This document shows, one piece after another, positions 18,164-27,917 of a stretch of DNA of 64,000 bases. The notes under the pieces were generated by a model that was not told where the DNA came from, searched no databases, and saw only the letters and a program-made list of their open reading frames with translations. Position numbers and translations under genes: made by a program. The stretch is from Chryseobacterium ginsenosidimutans (GTDB lineage: Bacteria > Bacteroidota > Bacteroidia > Flavobacteriales > Weeksellaceae): the NCBI RefSeq assembly GCF_024807225.1, contig NZ_JANUCO010000001.1, forward strand, positions 3,844,001-3,908,000, given 5' to 3'. How positions within the stretch are numbered: position 1 is the stretch's first letter; each line of letters starts with the position of its first letter.

Positions 18164-18403
18164 CTATAATTTTATAAAAAAAGCAGGAATCACCCACAGT
18201 GAAAGTGCCATTAAAACAAAGGAGACAAAAATGTAAAAAACATTGGGCAAATTTCCTTTGTCTATTAATGCATACATAAAATCATTAGTGACATCTGAAA
18301 CAATGAATAACAAAAAAACAAAGAAAACAGAAAGGAAAATATAAACTCCATTTGTTTTAATTGTATCGAAAATTCTGTCTAAATAAAAGTAGAAGGTTTT
18401 CAT
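18164..18403 (-). CDS. small two-helix membrane protein
   Basis: A 79-residue protein with two hydrophobic segments (VYIFLSVFFVFLLFIV and FYIFVSFVLMALSLWVI) and an amphipathic head. No family is recognised. Its head resembles the start of larger membrane-anchored enzymes, so it could be a shortened relic, but a terminator follows directly and it may be an independent small protein. Confidence 0.55.
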   Translation of the reverse strand: MKTFYFYLDRIFDTIKTNGVYIFLSVFFVFLLFIVSDVTNDFMYALIDKGNLPNVFYIFVSFVLMALSLWVIPAFFIKL

Positions 18404-18740
18404 AGGTATTAGTTTTTGGGTTAATAAATCAAATTATCATGTTTAATATTTTTATAGAAGTATGTAAGCAAACCAAAATTTTTATGGTTTACTTAGTGGG
18501 CAAACTCAGATTAATTACTTTTTAAAGCTTTAAGAATTGAGTACAATTTATCCCGTAAAGAATTGTTTAATTTCGTTTTTCATGTCATAACATTTTGGTT
18601 ACTAATTGATATTAAAGGTATTCAAAAAAATATACACTTCATATTACACAAAAGAGGTATTTTTTTGAGATTTCTCTTTAAGCAATTTTAATATCAACTA
18701 ATAAATAAAATTATTTAACTTAACCTCCAGAAACTAAACC
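18404..18740. other. intergenic region between divergent genes
   Basis: About 337 bases with no convincing gene. An imperfect inverted repeat around ATTGATATTAAA (near 18606) and TTTAATATCAACT (near 18686) is present. A possible short peptide frame on the minus strand near 18490-18590 is broken and I do not call it. Confidence 0.4.
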
Positions 18741-19874
18741 ATGGGAGTATATATTTTAAGCAACCGGAAAATCATCCGCCATAAAGGTGAAAAGGTAGAT
18801 TCTTTTTCAAACGATGAGTACTCTATTCCGAATTTCAGGATTGCAAAATGTGATTTTGATAATTACAAAGAGCCTACTACAGCGGTTAAAAAGAAAAAAG
18901 AATATACCAATCGAAATATTCTCAATTACAAACTCTTTTCCGAACCTGAAAAACAAGGCTATCAAGATGTTTTGGATGTTTTGCTCAGTGAAAAAGGAGT
19001 TAAAAAATCAACCTTAACTGCCAATAACCTTGGCGGAAGCCAAAGAATGTTTTATGAATTGTATAAAAATATGTCTTCTGCAAAAGACAGAAGCGATGTT
19101 TTGATATTTATTCATGGGTATGCCTATGATTTTGATGATGAACTGAAAGCTATTCTTGATCTCAAAAAACTGTTTATTGATAATCCAAAATCGCCTGTTG
19201 AGCATATTTTATTTGTGAGTTGGCCGGCTTCGAGCAGCATCGTTCCGTTAACTTATTTTGATGATAAAGCTGCAAGCATCAATTCTGGGAATTCGTTGAT
19301 GAGACTGTTTTATTTTTACACTCAATTTCTGAAGGATATTTTTTCGAATAAAGATTTAATTCCTTGTAATCAGAGAATTCATTTGATGGCACATTCGATG
19401 GGGAATCGGGTTCTACAAAGCATGTTGTACAGCTTGAAAAAAGAGAATATTCTAAGAGTAATCGATCAGGTTTTATTGTTGAATTCTGATGTTACATACA
19501 AAGTTTTTGACGATTCGGAAGACTCATTTAATAAGCTTCCTTTGTTGGCAAACAGAGTATCCATTTATCTAAACCGAAAAGACACCATCCTCGGAATTTC
19601 TCAGTTTACGAAAAATATTTTGACTCCAAGATTAGGAAAACATGGACCGGGTGACATTGAAAAATTCAAAGATATTGTCTCGATTATCGACTGTACTTTT
19701 GTGGAAGATGATATTTTGAACAGCTTCAAATATGAAATTGGAAATCATTGGGGATATCTTTCAAGTTCGATGGTTCAGAATGATATTTTCCAAAATTTAT
19801 ATGGTGTGGATAGGAATCTTATCAGCAACAGAATTAAAAACAATGAAAATATATTCACAATTGCTTCTTCATAA
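18741..19874 (+). CDS. alpha/beta hydrolase (DUF900-like)
   Basis: A 377-residue cytoplasmic hydrolase. The oxyanion strand is DVLIFIHGYAYDFDDEL, the strand LFVSWPASSS follows, and the nucleophile elbow is HLMAHSMGNRVLQ (G/A-H-S-M-G). This order of motifs is that of the DUF900/PF05990 alpha/beta hydrolases. The fold suggests an esterase or lipase; no substrate is evident. Start ATG 18741 gives MGVYILSNRKIIRHKG. It stands alone and is complete. Confidence 0.75.
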   Translation: MGVYILSNRKIIRHKGEKVDSFSNDEYSIPNFRIAKCDFDNYKEPTTAVKKKKEYTNRNILNYKLFSEPEKQGYQDVLDVLLSEKGVKKSTLTANNLGGSQRMFYELYKNMSSAKDRSDVLIFIHGYAYDFDDELKAILDLKKLFIDNPKSPVEHILFVSWPASSSIVPLTYFDDKAASINSGNSLMRLFYFYTQFLKDIFSNKDLIPCNQRIHLMAHSMGNRVLQSMLYSLKKENILRVIDQVLLLNSDVTYKVFDDSEDSFNKLPLLANRVSIYLNRKDTILGISQFTKNILTPRLGKHGPGDIEKFKDIVSIIDCTFVEDDILNSFKYEIGNHWGYLSSSMVQNDIFQNLYGVDRNLISNRIKNNENIFTIASS

Positions 19875-19980
19875 TTATTTATGATTAAATTTACCAAAAC
19901 TAATAATGCTAAGTTTTACCCCTTGTCAGATTATGGCATAAGGATTGTAAAGTCCTAGGATAACTCTTAATTTTTATATC

Positions 19981-20058
19981 ATGAAAAAAGTTAAAAAGAA
20001 GTTTTCTTATCTATTAGATTACATCAAAAAAGTGATATTCGCAAAAGACGTAATTTAA
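19981..20058 (+). CDS. possible 25-residue basic peptide
   Basis: A short ORF, MKKVKKKFSYLLDYIKKVIF..., strongly basic and potentially an amphipathic helix. It lies between the hydrolase and the GG-leader peptide. Evidence for translation is only its clean start and stop, so it may be chance. Confidence 0.25.
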   Translation: MKKVKKKFSYLLDYIKKVIFAKDVI

Positions 20059-20285
20059 TAACTCATTGATTAACAATAATTAAAACAAAACTATTCGATC
20101 GTATAAATTACTATTTCAAACATTTTATTATCTATTAAATTACTTCAGAGTTGTCTTAAACTTTGCAGGATTTTTTTTATTTATTTTCAAATTAATTCAC
20201 TTTAACGTGTGTTAATATAAGTTAAAAATATTGCATACTACAAAAAAGAGATTCATATTTACATTACCAATCAAAACTAAATATT

Positions 20286-20438
20286 ATGAAAAATCTAAAA
20301 AAGCTTCAGAAAAGTGCATTAAAAACAATTAAAGGAGGATCTGCACCTCTTGGATGCAACAACTGGAATCCGGCTGCAAGATGTTGCAGAGCGTGGGATG
20401 CTGAACATCAGAACAATCCAACATGCCCTACTCCGTAG
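20286..20438 (+). CDS. GG-leader bacteriocin-like peptide
   Basis: A 50-residue peptide. The leader MKNLKKLQKSALKTIKGG ends in a double glycine, the usual cleavage site of peptidase-containing ABC exporters. The mature part is short and cysteine-containing (GCNN, ARCC, PTC; four cysteines in all). Such short peptides recur in Chryseobacterium genomes and are called bacteriocin-like; their role is mostly untested. No dedicated exporter or modifying enzyme is adjacent, so it probably uses a remote transporter. It is too short for most automated gene finders. Confidence 0.8.
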   Translation: MKNLKKLQKSALKTIKGGSAPLGCNNWNPAARCCRAWDAEHQNNPTCPTP

Positions 20439-20440
20439 AT

Positions 20441-21446
20441 TTATTTTTTAAAGTACAATAATTCGCCTTTCAAATCTAAATTTGATTCAAAATTATTGAC
20501 AAATAATGATCCGGTGCCCAAACCTTGCGGCATCGGATTTCTTTTGGTAAAAGTATATTGTGCGATCGCATTCAGACCAATATTGCTTTCTAAAGCAGAA
20601 GTGATCCACCAACCGATATTTTGTTCTTCGGCAAGAGAAATCCATTCATCAGAACCTGCAAAACCGCCTACCAAAGATGGTTTAAGAATAATATATTGGG
20701 GGTTTATTATCTCCAGTAATTTTTTCTTTTCCTGAAAGTCAATAATTCCTATTAATTCTTCATCCAAAGCAATCGGTGTGGGAGTTTCGGCACATAATTC
20801 TGCCATATCATTCCAATTTCCGGCTTTAATAGGTTGCTCAATCGAGTGAATATGCAAATCTGCCAATTGCCCTAAAACAACTTTAGCTTCTTCTTTATTA
20901 AAACCTCCATTCGCATCAACACGAAGTTTCCAACGCTTCTTTTGAAAATTTCTGCCTTAATTTTTGAAGAACTGCATGCTCAGATTTCCAGTCGACCCCG
21001 ATTTTTAATTTAATACAATGAAAGCCTTTTTCCAGTTTCTCCTGAATCTGTTCTTCCATATAATTAATATCGCCCATCCAGATCAAACCGTTGATCCTTA
21101 TTGGATTTTCCCCTTCTGTAAATTCACTTGGAAAATAAAGATTCACGCCATTTTTTAAATTTAAAACAGCCTGTTCATATCCAAACCAAATCGATGGAAA
21201 TTCTTTTAATTCCTCTTTCAAAAACTCAGAATCCTGTTGAATATTTTCGCAAAGCCATTGTAGTTTTTCTTCATAATCTGGTCTGTCATCAAAACTTAAT
21301 CCTCTGAAAACCGCACACTCTCCTCTTCCTTTTTTTCCATCTTCTGAAATTTCAAGAAAGAAAGTCTCTTTTTCATGCAAAACGCCGCGAGATGTTCCAC
21401 TCGGGCGCTTGAATTCTAATAAATATCTTGAATATTCTGCTTTCAT
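20441..21446 (-). pseudogene. menC: o-succinylbenzoate synthase, frameshifted
   Basis: Enolase-superfamily enzyme that dehydrates SHCHC to o-succinylbenzoate in menaquinone synthesis. The N-terminal capping domain is intact (SRYLLEFKRPSGTSRG). The catalytic lysine pair lies in CIKLKIGVDW, the first metal ligand in the VDANGG segment around the break, and the second lysine in YIILKPSLVGG. The frame shifts at 20927-20929: removing one base from TTT (AAA on the coding strand) gives ALELRVDANGGFNKEE and joins both halves into about 335 residues. The start abuts the fbp stop, so the two are co-transcribed. Menaquinone is needed for respiration in these bacteria, so a sequence error is the likelier cause. 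Confidence 0.88.
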
Positions 21447-22463
21447 TTATTTTACGCTGTCTATTCGCATAAATTCTTCTGCTTTTTCCACCATATTGAC
21501 GCTTCCGCAGAAGAAAGGAATTCTTTGGTGCAATTCTGTCGGTTCAATTTCCAGAATTCTTCTGAAACCGTCAGTTGCCTTTCCTCCAGCTTGTTCAGCT
21601 AAGAAAGCCATAGGATTGCATTCGTATAATAATCTTAATTTTCCGTTTGGAGATTGTGAATAAGATGGATAAATATAAATCCCGCCTTTCAGCATATTTC
21701 TATGAAAATCTGCAACCAACGAACCAATATATCTTGAAGTATAAGGTCTGTCGCCTTCTTCCATCTGGCAATATTTAAGGTAATTTTTTACTCCTTGAGG
21801 GAATTTGATATAATTTCCTTCATTAATAGAATAAATTTTTCCTGTTTTCGGAAACTGCATATTCGGATGAGAAAGATAATATGTTCCCAAAGAAGGATCC
21901 AAGGTAAATCCGTTCACACCGTTTCCTGTCGTATAAACAATCATAGTTGACGAACCGTAAATCACATATCCTGCAGCAATCTGGTTAACTCCTTTTTGTA
22001 AGAAATCTTCTAACTGAACCGGAGTTCCAGGCTCTGAAACTCTTCTGTAGATTGAGAAAATCGTTCCTACAGAAACGTTGACGTCGATATTTGAAGAACC
22101 GTCCAGAGGATCGATTAATACAACATATTTACTTAAATGACCGTTTTCACCACATTTAATGTCAATAAAATCATCATTTTCTTCGGAAGCAATACCACAA
22201 ACCACCTCTCTTTGGGATAATGCAGTAATAAAAATATCGTTGGCAATCACATCAAGTTTTTGTTGCTCTTCACCCTGAATATTTTCGTTACCGGCTTTCC
22301 CGATAATATCTGCAATTCCGGCTTTGTTCACTTCCCTGTTTACAACTTTTGAAGCTAATCTTATTGCACTCAGAAGGCGAGAGAATTCGCCTGTAGAATA
22401 TTGGAAATCATCCTGTTTATCAATAAGAAATTCTCCTAGAGTTTGTAATGGCTGATCTGACAT
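21447..22463 (-). CDS. fbp: fructose-1,6-bisphosphatase class 1
   Basis: A 338-residue gluconeogenic enzyme converting fructose-1,6-bisphosphate to fructose-6-phosphate. Metal and substrate motifs are all present: GIASEENDDF (the EE metal ligands), VVLIDPLDGSSNIDVNVSVGTIFS (the DPLDGS signature, here extended) and the C-terminal region GGKATDG. Length is normal. The start is the ATG at 22463, giving MSDQPLQTLGEFLIDKQ. It is the first gene of a pair with menC and is divergent from lysC. Confidence 0.97.
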   Translation of the reverse strand: MSDQPLQTLGEFLIDKQDDFQYSTGEFSRLLSAIRLASKVVNREVNKAGIADIIGKAGNENIQGEEQQKLDVIANDIFITALSQREVVCGIASEENDDFIDIKCGENGHLSKYVVLIDPLDGSSNIDVNVSVGTIFSIYRRVSEPGTPVQLEDFLQKGVNQIAAGYVIYGSSTMIVYTTGNGVNGFTLDPSLGTYYLSHPNMQFPKTGKIYSINEGNYIKFPQGVKNYLKYCQMEEGDRPYTSRYIGSLVADFHRNMLKGGIYIYPSYSQSPNGKLRLLYECNPMAFLAEQAGGKATDGFRRILEIEPTELHQRIPFFCGSVNMVEKAEEFMRIDSVK

Positions 22464-22777
22464 ATTTTTCTTTTTACGTTTTCCCCAAATTTCGTAAAAT
22501 TTATCACATAAGGAAAGGTTTTCTTTTAAATCACTTTATCATCTATCAATCAACATCATACAAGACCAACTCATCGGTGTACTTAATTTTTTTTTATGAA
22601 AACACCTCCCGATTTGTTGCAGCAATCTGAAAAATTTAAACTATTTACTGATTTTAATAAAATCTTAAGCCCATCTCATAATTCGCCTATTTCATATCTC
22701 GTTGTAAATTTATAATTTTGACACCCGTAAAATATTCCCCCAATTTTTTATCTAACAATTTTATTATTAACAATTTA
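22464..22777. promoter_or_regulatory. divergent promoter region between fbp and lysC
   Basis: About 314 bases with no gene. TAATTTTG at 22713-22720 matches the TAnnTTTG -7 consensus and lies about 57 bases before the lysC start, but no clear -33 TTTG is in register. I see no riboswitch-like fold. Confidence 0.4.
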
Positions 22778-24017
22778 ATGAAAATTTTCAAGTTTGGTGG
22801 AGCATCGGTAAAAGATGCTGAAAGCGTAAAAAATGTATCCATGGTTCTAAAAAGCCAGGGATTTGCTAAATGTTTGCTGGTAATTTCAGCAATGGGCAAA
22901 ACGACTAATGAGTTGGAAAAAGTGGTAGAACTTTATTTCAAGAAGGATAATTATCAAACTGAGATTGAAAAGATAAAACGAAAACACATCGAAATAGCAA
23001 ACGGATTATTTCCCGAAAATCATGCGGTTTTTGCAGAAATCAATTTGTTTTTCGATGATATCGACTCTTTTTTAAGACGAAACAAATCTCCGAATTATAG
23101 TTTTGTTTACGATCAGGTGGTGAGTTGTGGGGAAATGATTTCCACTAAAATTTTAAGCGAATATTTAAACGAAATTCAGTTTACCAATCAATGGCTAGAC
23201 GCAAGAGATTATGTAAAAACTGACAATTCTTACAGAGAAGGCATTGTAGACTGGGCAAAAACGGAAGAATTTATTTCTAATTTAAATAAAGAAATCTGCT
23301 ACGTTACCCAAGGTTTTATTGGTTTCCGATGAAAATAATTTTACAGTAACTTTAGGAAGAGAAGGTTCGGATTATTCGGCTGCGATTTTTGCGTATTGTT
23401 TAAATGCAGACGCGATGACCATCTGGAAAGACGTTCCGGGAGTAATGACGGGAGATCCAAGAAAATTCCAGGATGTAACCCTTCTTTCGAATATTTCTTA
23501 TGAAGAGGCTATTGAAATGGCGTATTACGGAGCAAGTGTTATTCACCCGAAAACATTGCAGCCGCTTCAGCAGAAAAACATTCCTTTTTATGTAAAATCT
23601 TTCGTAGATCCTACAAAAGAAGGAACAAAAGTAGGTGCTTCAGAAAAAAATCAAAGTGAAGAATCTTATATTTTAAAAGAAAATCAAACATTGCTGAAAA
23701 TCTCAACCAGAGACTTCTCCTTCATCGCAGAAGATCACATGAGTTTAGTTTTCGGACATTTATCTAAGTATAAAATTAAAGTTTCTTTGATGCAGAATTC
23801 AGCAATTTCACTAGCTTTATGTTTGGAAGATAAATACAACACAGTGGATGAACTTAATGAAGATTTGCAGAAAGTATTTAAAACAGAAGTTGTAAAAAAT
23901 GTATCTTTATTTACGGTAAGAAATGCAAAGATGGAGAACATTGACAAATTTTACCAAGAAAAAAGTGTATTATTGGAACAGATTTCGAAGAATACGCTTC
24001 AAATGGTAACACAATAA
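22778..24017 (+). pseudogene. lysC: aspartate kinase, frameshifted
   Basis: First enzyme of the aspartate family pathway (lysine, threonine, methionine). The ATG at 22778 begins MKIFKFGGASVKDAES, the family's K-F-G-G motif. The substrate region is VSCGEMISTKIL, and the ATP site region TLGREGSDYSAA follows the break. The second half ends with ACT regulatory domains (LLKISTRDFSFIAEDH and later). The break is at 23323-23325: taking one T out of TTT gives GFIGSDENNFTVTLGREG, as in other aspartokinases. The restored length is about 413 residues, normal for a monofunctional enzyme. A true loss would make the cell need several amino acids, so I favour a sequence error. Confidence 0.9.
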
Positions 24018-24041
24018 AAACTAATTGCGAGTAAACACAAT

Positions 24042-25883
24042 ATGAGTTTAATTTCGAAAAACGATCTAATTAAAGCTTCCGGCTTAAATAAAATAGGATT
24101 TCTTAAGAATCCTGTAGCATCTGCTGTTATGAGCATTGCTAAAATAAATGAAGTAAACAGACTCTATGACAAGCTAAAAAATAAGGAAGGTAAAGACTTT
24201 TTCGACTCATTTGTAAGAGAGAGAAACTTAAGCTATGTAGCTTTTGAAGAAGATTTGGCAAAAATCCCAAAAACGGGACCGTTTATTTTGGTTTCGAATC
24301 ATCCGCTGGGAGCGATTGACGGGATTTTGATGTGCAAAATCTTATCAGAAGTGCGTCCGGATTTCAAGGTGATGGGTAATTTCCTTCTGGAAAAAATCAA
24401 ACCGATGGAACCGTTCGTAATTTCTGTAAATCCTTTTGAAAACAGAAAAGGAGTCTACAGCAGCTCATCCGGAATGCGCGAAACGCTGAAGCATTTGCAA
24501 AACGGAGGTTGTGTAGGTATTTTCCCGGCAGGAGAAGTTTCTAACAAGAACAATCCTTACGGAGAAATTTTAGATAAAGAATGGGAAAAACCGGCTCTTA
24601 AGCTGATAAAAATGGCAAAAGTGCCGGTCGTTCCTATGTATTTTCATGCAAAAAACAGCCGTTTATTTTATCAGGTTTCAAAAATCCATCCCAATTTACA
24701 GACATTGATGCTTCCTGCAGAAATGATGAATGACAGGGAAAAGCCAATTCGGGTAAGAATAGGAAAAACTATTGCCGTAAAAGCAATGGACGACATGGAA
24801 ACCATTGAAGAACTAGGCGAATTTTTGAAACGTAAGGTTTACATGATGAAATCTTACTACGAAAAAAGAAAATCCCTTGCTCAAAGCATTAATCTTCAGA
24901 ATTTATCGGTAAAATTTCCTTTGCTTAAAGAAGAAAATATTGTTCAGAATATTATTGATGAAACTCCGAAAGAAGATATTTTAAAGGACATCAACAAATT
25001 GAAAGGCACAGATAAAATGTTTTTCAGTAACGGAAATTACGAAGTTTATTTTACGGCGTATGAAGAAATTCCTTCTATTATGAGGGAAATCGGGCGTCAA
25101 AGAGAGCTTACATTCCGTGCTGTTGGTGAAGGAAGCAATCTTCCTTTCGACCTTGATGAATACGATAAACATTACCATCACCTTTTCCTTTGGGATAGTG
25201 CTGCACAGAAATTGGCTGGAGCTTACAGAATGGCTTTAGGTAAAGAAGTCATGAAAAAGTCTGGAATTAAAGGCTTCTACACAAGTTCTCTATTTGAATT
25301 TGAACAGGATATTCATCCTTTCTTCAAAAAAGTAATCGAGATGGGACGAGCTTATATTTGTGAAGAATATCAACAGAAACCGCTTCCGCTTTTCCTTTTA
25401 TGGAGAGGAATTGTTCACGTTTGCTTAAGAAATCCTGATCATAAATTTTTAATGGGAGGTGTAAGTATTTCCAACAAGTTCTCCGAGTTTTCAAAATCTT
25501 TAATGATTGAGTTTATGCGTTCGAATTACTACGATTCTGCTGTTGCTCAATACATTACACCGAGAAATGAATACAAGGTAAAACTTCGTGAAAGAGATAA
25601 AAATTTATTCTTTGAGGAAATGGAATCCGATTTAAATAAATTAGATAAAATCATCGATGATCTTGAACCGGAACTAAGATTACCTGTTTTAATTAAAAAA
25701 TATATCAAGCAAAACGCAAAGGTTATTGCCTTTAATGTCGATCCAAATTTCAATGATGCGATCGACGGACTGATGTATATCCGAATAAGCGATCTTCCTG
25801 AAAGCACGATAAAACCTGTATTAGAGGAAATGAGCGAGCAAATAAGAAAGGAACAGGAAAATAATTCGACTGAAAATCAATAG
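24042..25883 (+). CDS. PlsC-GNAT bifunctional acyltransferase (OlsF-like)
   Basis: A 613-residue fusion. The N-terminal half is a PlsC-type acyltransferase with the NHPLGAID (H-x4-D) motif and FPAGEVSN; the C-terminal half is a GNAT/hemolysin-like acyltransferase with LTFRAVGEGSN, LFLWDSAAQKLAGAYRMALG and VIEMGRAYICEEYQQKPLPL. This order is that of OlsF-type enzymes, which make ornithine or glycine aminolipids by two acylations; such lipids are common in Flavobacteriia. It probably acts at the inner membrane. It starts 24 bases after lysC, so the two may be co-transcribed. The exact amino-acid headgroup is not predictable. Confidence 0.85.
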   Translation: MSLISKNDLIKASGLNKIGFLKNPVASAVMSIAKINEVNRLYDKLKNKEGKDFFDSFVRERNLSYVAFEEDLAKIPKTGPFILVSNHPLGAIDGILMCKILSEVRPDFKVMGNFLLEKIKPMEPFVISVNPFENRKGVYSSSSGMRETLKHLQNGGCVGIFPAGEVSNKNNPYGEILDKEWEKPALKLIKMAKVPVVPMYFHAKNSRLFYQVSKIHPNLQTLMLPAEMMNDREKPIRVRIGKTIAVKAMDDMETIEELGEFLKRKVYMMKSYYEKRKSLAQSINLQNLSVKFPLLKEENIVQNIIDETPKEDILKDINKLKGTDKMFFSNGNYEVYFTAYEEIPSIMREIGRQRELTFRAVGEGSNLPFDLDEYDKHYHHLFLWDSAAQKLAGAYRMALGKEVMKKSGIKGFYTSSLFEFEQDIHPFFKKVIEMGRAYICEEYQQKPLPLFLLWRGIVHVCLRNPDHKFLMGGVSISNKFSEFSKSLMIEFMRSNYYDSAVAQYITPRNEYKVKLRERDKNLFFEEMESDLNKLDKIIDDLEPELRLPVLIKKYIKQNAKVIAFNVDPNFNDAIDGLMYIRISDLPESTIKPVLEEMSEQIRKEQENNSTENQ

Positions 25884-25917
25884 GTTTTAAGTTTTGGTAA
25901 AAAAAGTATTATTAATA

Positions 25918-25949
25918 CTTGCTTCATATACCAAAACTTACTACTTTTG
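25918..25949 (+). promoter_or_regulatory. promoter of the first tRNA-Phe
   Basis: -33 CTTG (25918-25921), 20-base spacer, -7 TACTTTTG (25942-25949), the Bacteroidetes consensus. The second tRNA has the same -7 box and spacing. Confidence 0.75.
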
Positions 25950-25980
25950 CATCACTTTAAAACAACGAAGTAAAAAGAAT

Positions 25981-26053
25981 GGTTTCTTAGCTCAGTTGGT
26001 AGAGCAATGGATTGAAAATCCATGTGTCCCTGGTTCGATTCCTGGAGAAACCA
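25981..26053 (+). tRNA. tRNA-Phe (GAA), copy 1
   Basis: Cloverleaf is complete: acceptor GGTTTCT / AGAAACC, D stem GCTC/GAGC with AGTTGGTA loop, anticodon stem ATGGA/TCCAT around TTGAAAA (anticodon GAA), T stem CCTGG/CCTGG with TTCGATT. Discriminator A; no encoded CCA. Identical to the copy at 26175-26247. Confidence 0.97.
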
Positions 26054-26059
26054 CTTAGA

Positions 26060-26085
26060 AAAACTACCTGTAAAAAGGTGGTTTT
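26060..26085 (+). terminator. terminator of the first tRNA-Phe
   Basis: Stem AAAACTACC / GGTGGTTTT (26060-26068 with 26077-26085), followed by CTTTT. Confidence 0.75.
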
Positions 26086-26111
26086 CTTTTCAAAATTGTT
26101 TCAAAATAAAA

Positions 26112-26143
26112 TTTGCAAGATCTAATAATTATTATTACTTTTG
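26112..26143 (+). promoter_or_regulatory. promoter of the second tRNA-Phe
   Basis: -33 TTTG (26112-26115), 20-base spacer, -7 TACTTTTG (26136-26143). Confidence 0.8.
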
Positions 26144-26174
26144 CACCACTTCAAAAAAGAAGCAAAAATTAAAT

Positions 26175-26247
26175 GGTTTCTTAGCTCAGTTGGTAGAGCA
26201 ATGGATTGAAAATCCATGTGTCCCTGGTTCGATTCCTGGAGAAACCA
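26175..26247 (+). tRNA. tRNA-Phe (GAA), copy 2, integration target
   Basis: Same 73-base sequence as copy 1, anticodon GAA. Its 3' end is the left attachment site of the genomic island. Because the island carries the same bases at the crossover, the tRNA stays intact. Confidence 0.97.
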
Positions 26248-26248
26248 C
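26232..26248 (+). other. attL of the genomic island
   Basis: The 17 bases ATTCCTGGAGAAACCAC at the 3' end of tRNA-Phe copy 2 recur exactly at 56284-56300. The integrase gene follows within 200 bases. The sequence right of attL differs from that right of attR. Confidence 0.9.
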
Positions 26249-26286
26249 AAAAGTTGAACGTAAATCAACTTAAACAATCAAAAATA

Positions 26287-26319
26287 TCCCTTTTAAACAA
26301 TGTTTAGAAGGGATTTTTG
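26287..26319 (+). terminator. terminator inside the island's left end
   Basis: Long interrupted stem (TCCCTT...AAGGGA with inner AAACA/TGTTT) followed by TTTTTG. It replaces the tRNA's native terminator, which now lies at 56303-56328 beyond attR. Confidence 0.75.
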
Positions 26320-27059
26320 TTTTAGTGATGTTTAATATTGTTTCATCAAATTTAGTCCTTTTTTGTCCCTATGTTGTCCCTGAGGACAATTTAAAAAGAT
26401 TTTCGATTGTATCACAGACTAATTTTGAAACAAAAAATAGAACTATGAACATTGCATTTTTTTTAAAAGAGCCTACAAAGACAACCGAAACAATGGTATA
26501 TGTTTCAGCAACCTTAAAAGGTCAGAGACTAAAACGCTCCACAGGGGTAAAAGTAAAACCCTCACAATGGACGGGGACAAAAGTGAGACAACTCGCTCCT
26601 GAATCAGCAACTAAAAATCTCAAAATCGAAAACACTGTCAAAATCTTAAAAGAGATTGAAAGGGAGTATTTATTAAAGGAGCAACCCCTATCTAAAGAAA
26701 TTTTAGAAAAAGAGTTTGAGCACAAAATTACACCTGCTAATATAACAGCACCTAAGAAAAAAGGTCTCCTAGCTGTTTTTGATGAATTTATAGAAGTTAG
26801 AAGACAGGAAAAATCTGAAAATACAGTAAAGACATATAAAACGTGTAAAAATCACCTTCAAGCATTTTCAGATGAAACAAAATTTAATTTATCATTTGAA
26901 AATATCAACCTTAATTTTCATGATGAACTGCTTGCATATTTTTTTGAAAAAAACTTTTATAACTCTACCATTGGAAAATATACAACAATACTCAAAACAT
27001 TCATGAATTGGGCAGGAGAAAGAAGATTTCATAATAATATGGAATTTAAAAAATTCTTA

Positions 27060-27917
27060 GAGCCTGTTTAAAAAATTAATAAAAAAAAAGAGTAAGGGTA
27101 AGAAGTTGAATAAAAATTGTCATTTTAGAGTTGCAAAACAAAAAACTTCAATGTATCCAACAGACTTAACCCAAACTCAGTGGCAATTTATAAAAAAAGC
27201 ATTAGATTTTGATGACAGAAAACGAAAATATGATTTGATTATCATTTGGAATGCTATTAATTATTTGGTAAAAACAGGCTGCCAATGGAGACTTTTGCCT
27301 CATGATTTTCCAAAATGGCAATTGGTTTATTACTATTATTCAAAATGGTCAAATCTGGAGATTTTCGATTTATTATTATCAAAATTAAGAGAGAAAGTAC
27401 GTCGGGATAGAGGCCAGAAATCGCAGGCAAGTTTAGGAATTATGGACAGCCAGAGTGTTCGTTGGGGAAATAACCGTTCACTCAATGGCTTTGACGGAGC
27501 CAAAAAAGTAAAAGGAATCAAAAGACACGTCGTGGTAGATAAAAACGGGTTTTTGTTAGCCGTAATGGTAAGTGTAGCCAATATTCATGACAGTAAAGCG
27601 GCATTATTGCTGATGAAAACATTGCGATATTTACTAATTCCGCTTCAGGTAATCTTAGCGGACGGAGGTTACAGAGGGGGTATTATTGAGGAAATAAAAA
27701 CTAAATTAGGCTATATCATTCAAATCGTTATGCGGAGTGACAAAAAAGAAAAAGGATTTGAGCCACTCCATAAAAGATGGATTGTTGAACGTACTTTTTC
27801 ATGGTTTGATAATGATAGAAGGCTATGCAGAAATTATGAACTCCTAATGGAAACTTCCGAAAATATGGTCAAATTATCCGCTATAAAATTATTACTTAAT
27901 AAAATTTAAACAGGCTC
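27060..27917 (+). mobile_element. IS5-family insertion sequence in the integrase
   Basis: 858 bp. Perfect 13-bp terminal repeats GAGCCTGTTTAAA (27060-27072) and TTTAAACAGGCTC (27905-27917). Direct TTA target duplication at 27057-27059 and 27918-27920. One transposase gene inside. Confidence 0.95.
27151..27909 (+). CDS. IS5-family (IS427-like) transposase
   Basis: A 252-residue DDE transposase. The N-terminal DUF4096-type domain is MYPTDLTQTQWQFIKKAL with CQWRLLPHDFPKW. Catalytic region: GIMDSQSVR (first D), KGIKRHVVVDKNGFLL, ILADGGYRG (second D) and RWIVERTFSWFDNDRRL (E). The start is the ATG at 27151; an upstream TTG at 27106 adds a basic head without family support. The ORF is uninterrupted and the ends are perfect, so the copy is recent and probably active. 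Confidence 0.93.
   Translation: MYPTDLTQTQWQFIKKALDFDDRKRKYDLIIIWNAINYLVKTGCQWRLLPHDFPKWQLVYYYYSKWSNLEIFDLLLSKLREKVRRDRGQKSQASLGIMDSQSVRWGNNRSLNGFDGAKKVKGIKRHVVVDKNGFLLAVMVSVANIHDSKAALLLMKTLRYLLIPLQVILADGGYRGGIIEEIKTKLGYIIQIVMRSDKKEKGFEPLHKRWIVERTFSWFDNDRRLCRNYELLMETSENMVKLSAIKLLLNKI

Noticed and set aside
18490..18590. Short basic peptide on the minus strand
   Set aside because: Its frame is interrupted after about 11 codons and only a two-part reading gives a longer peptide.
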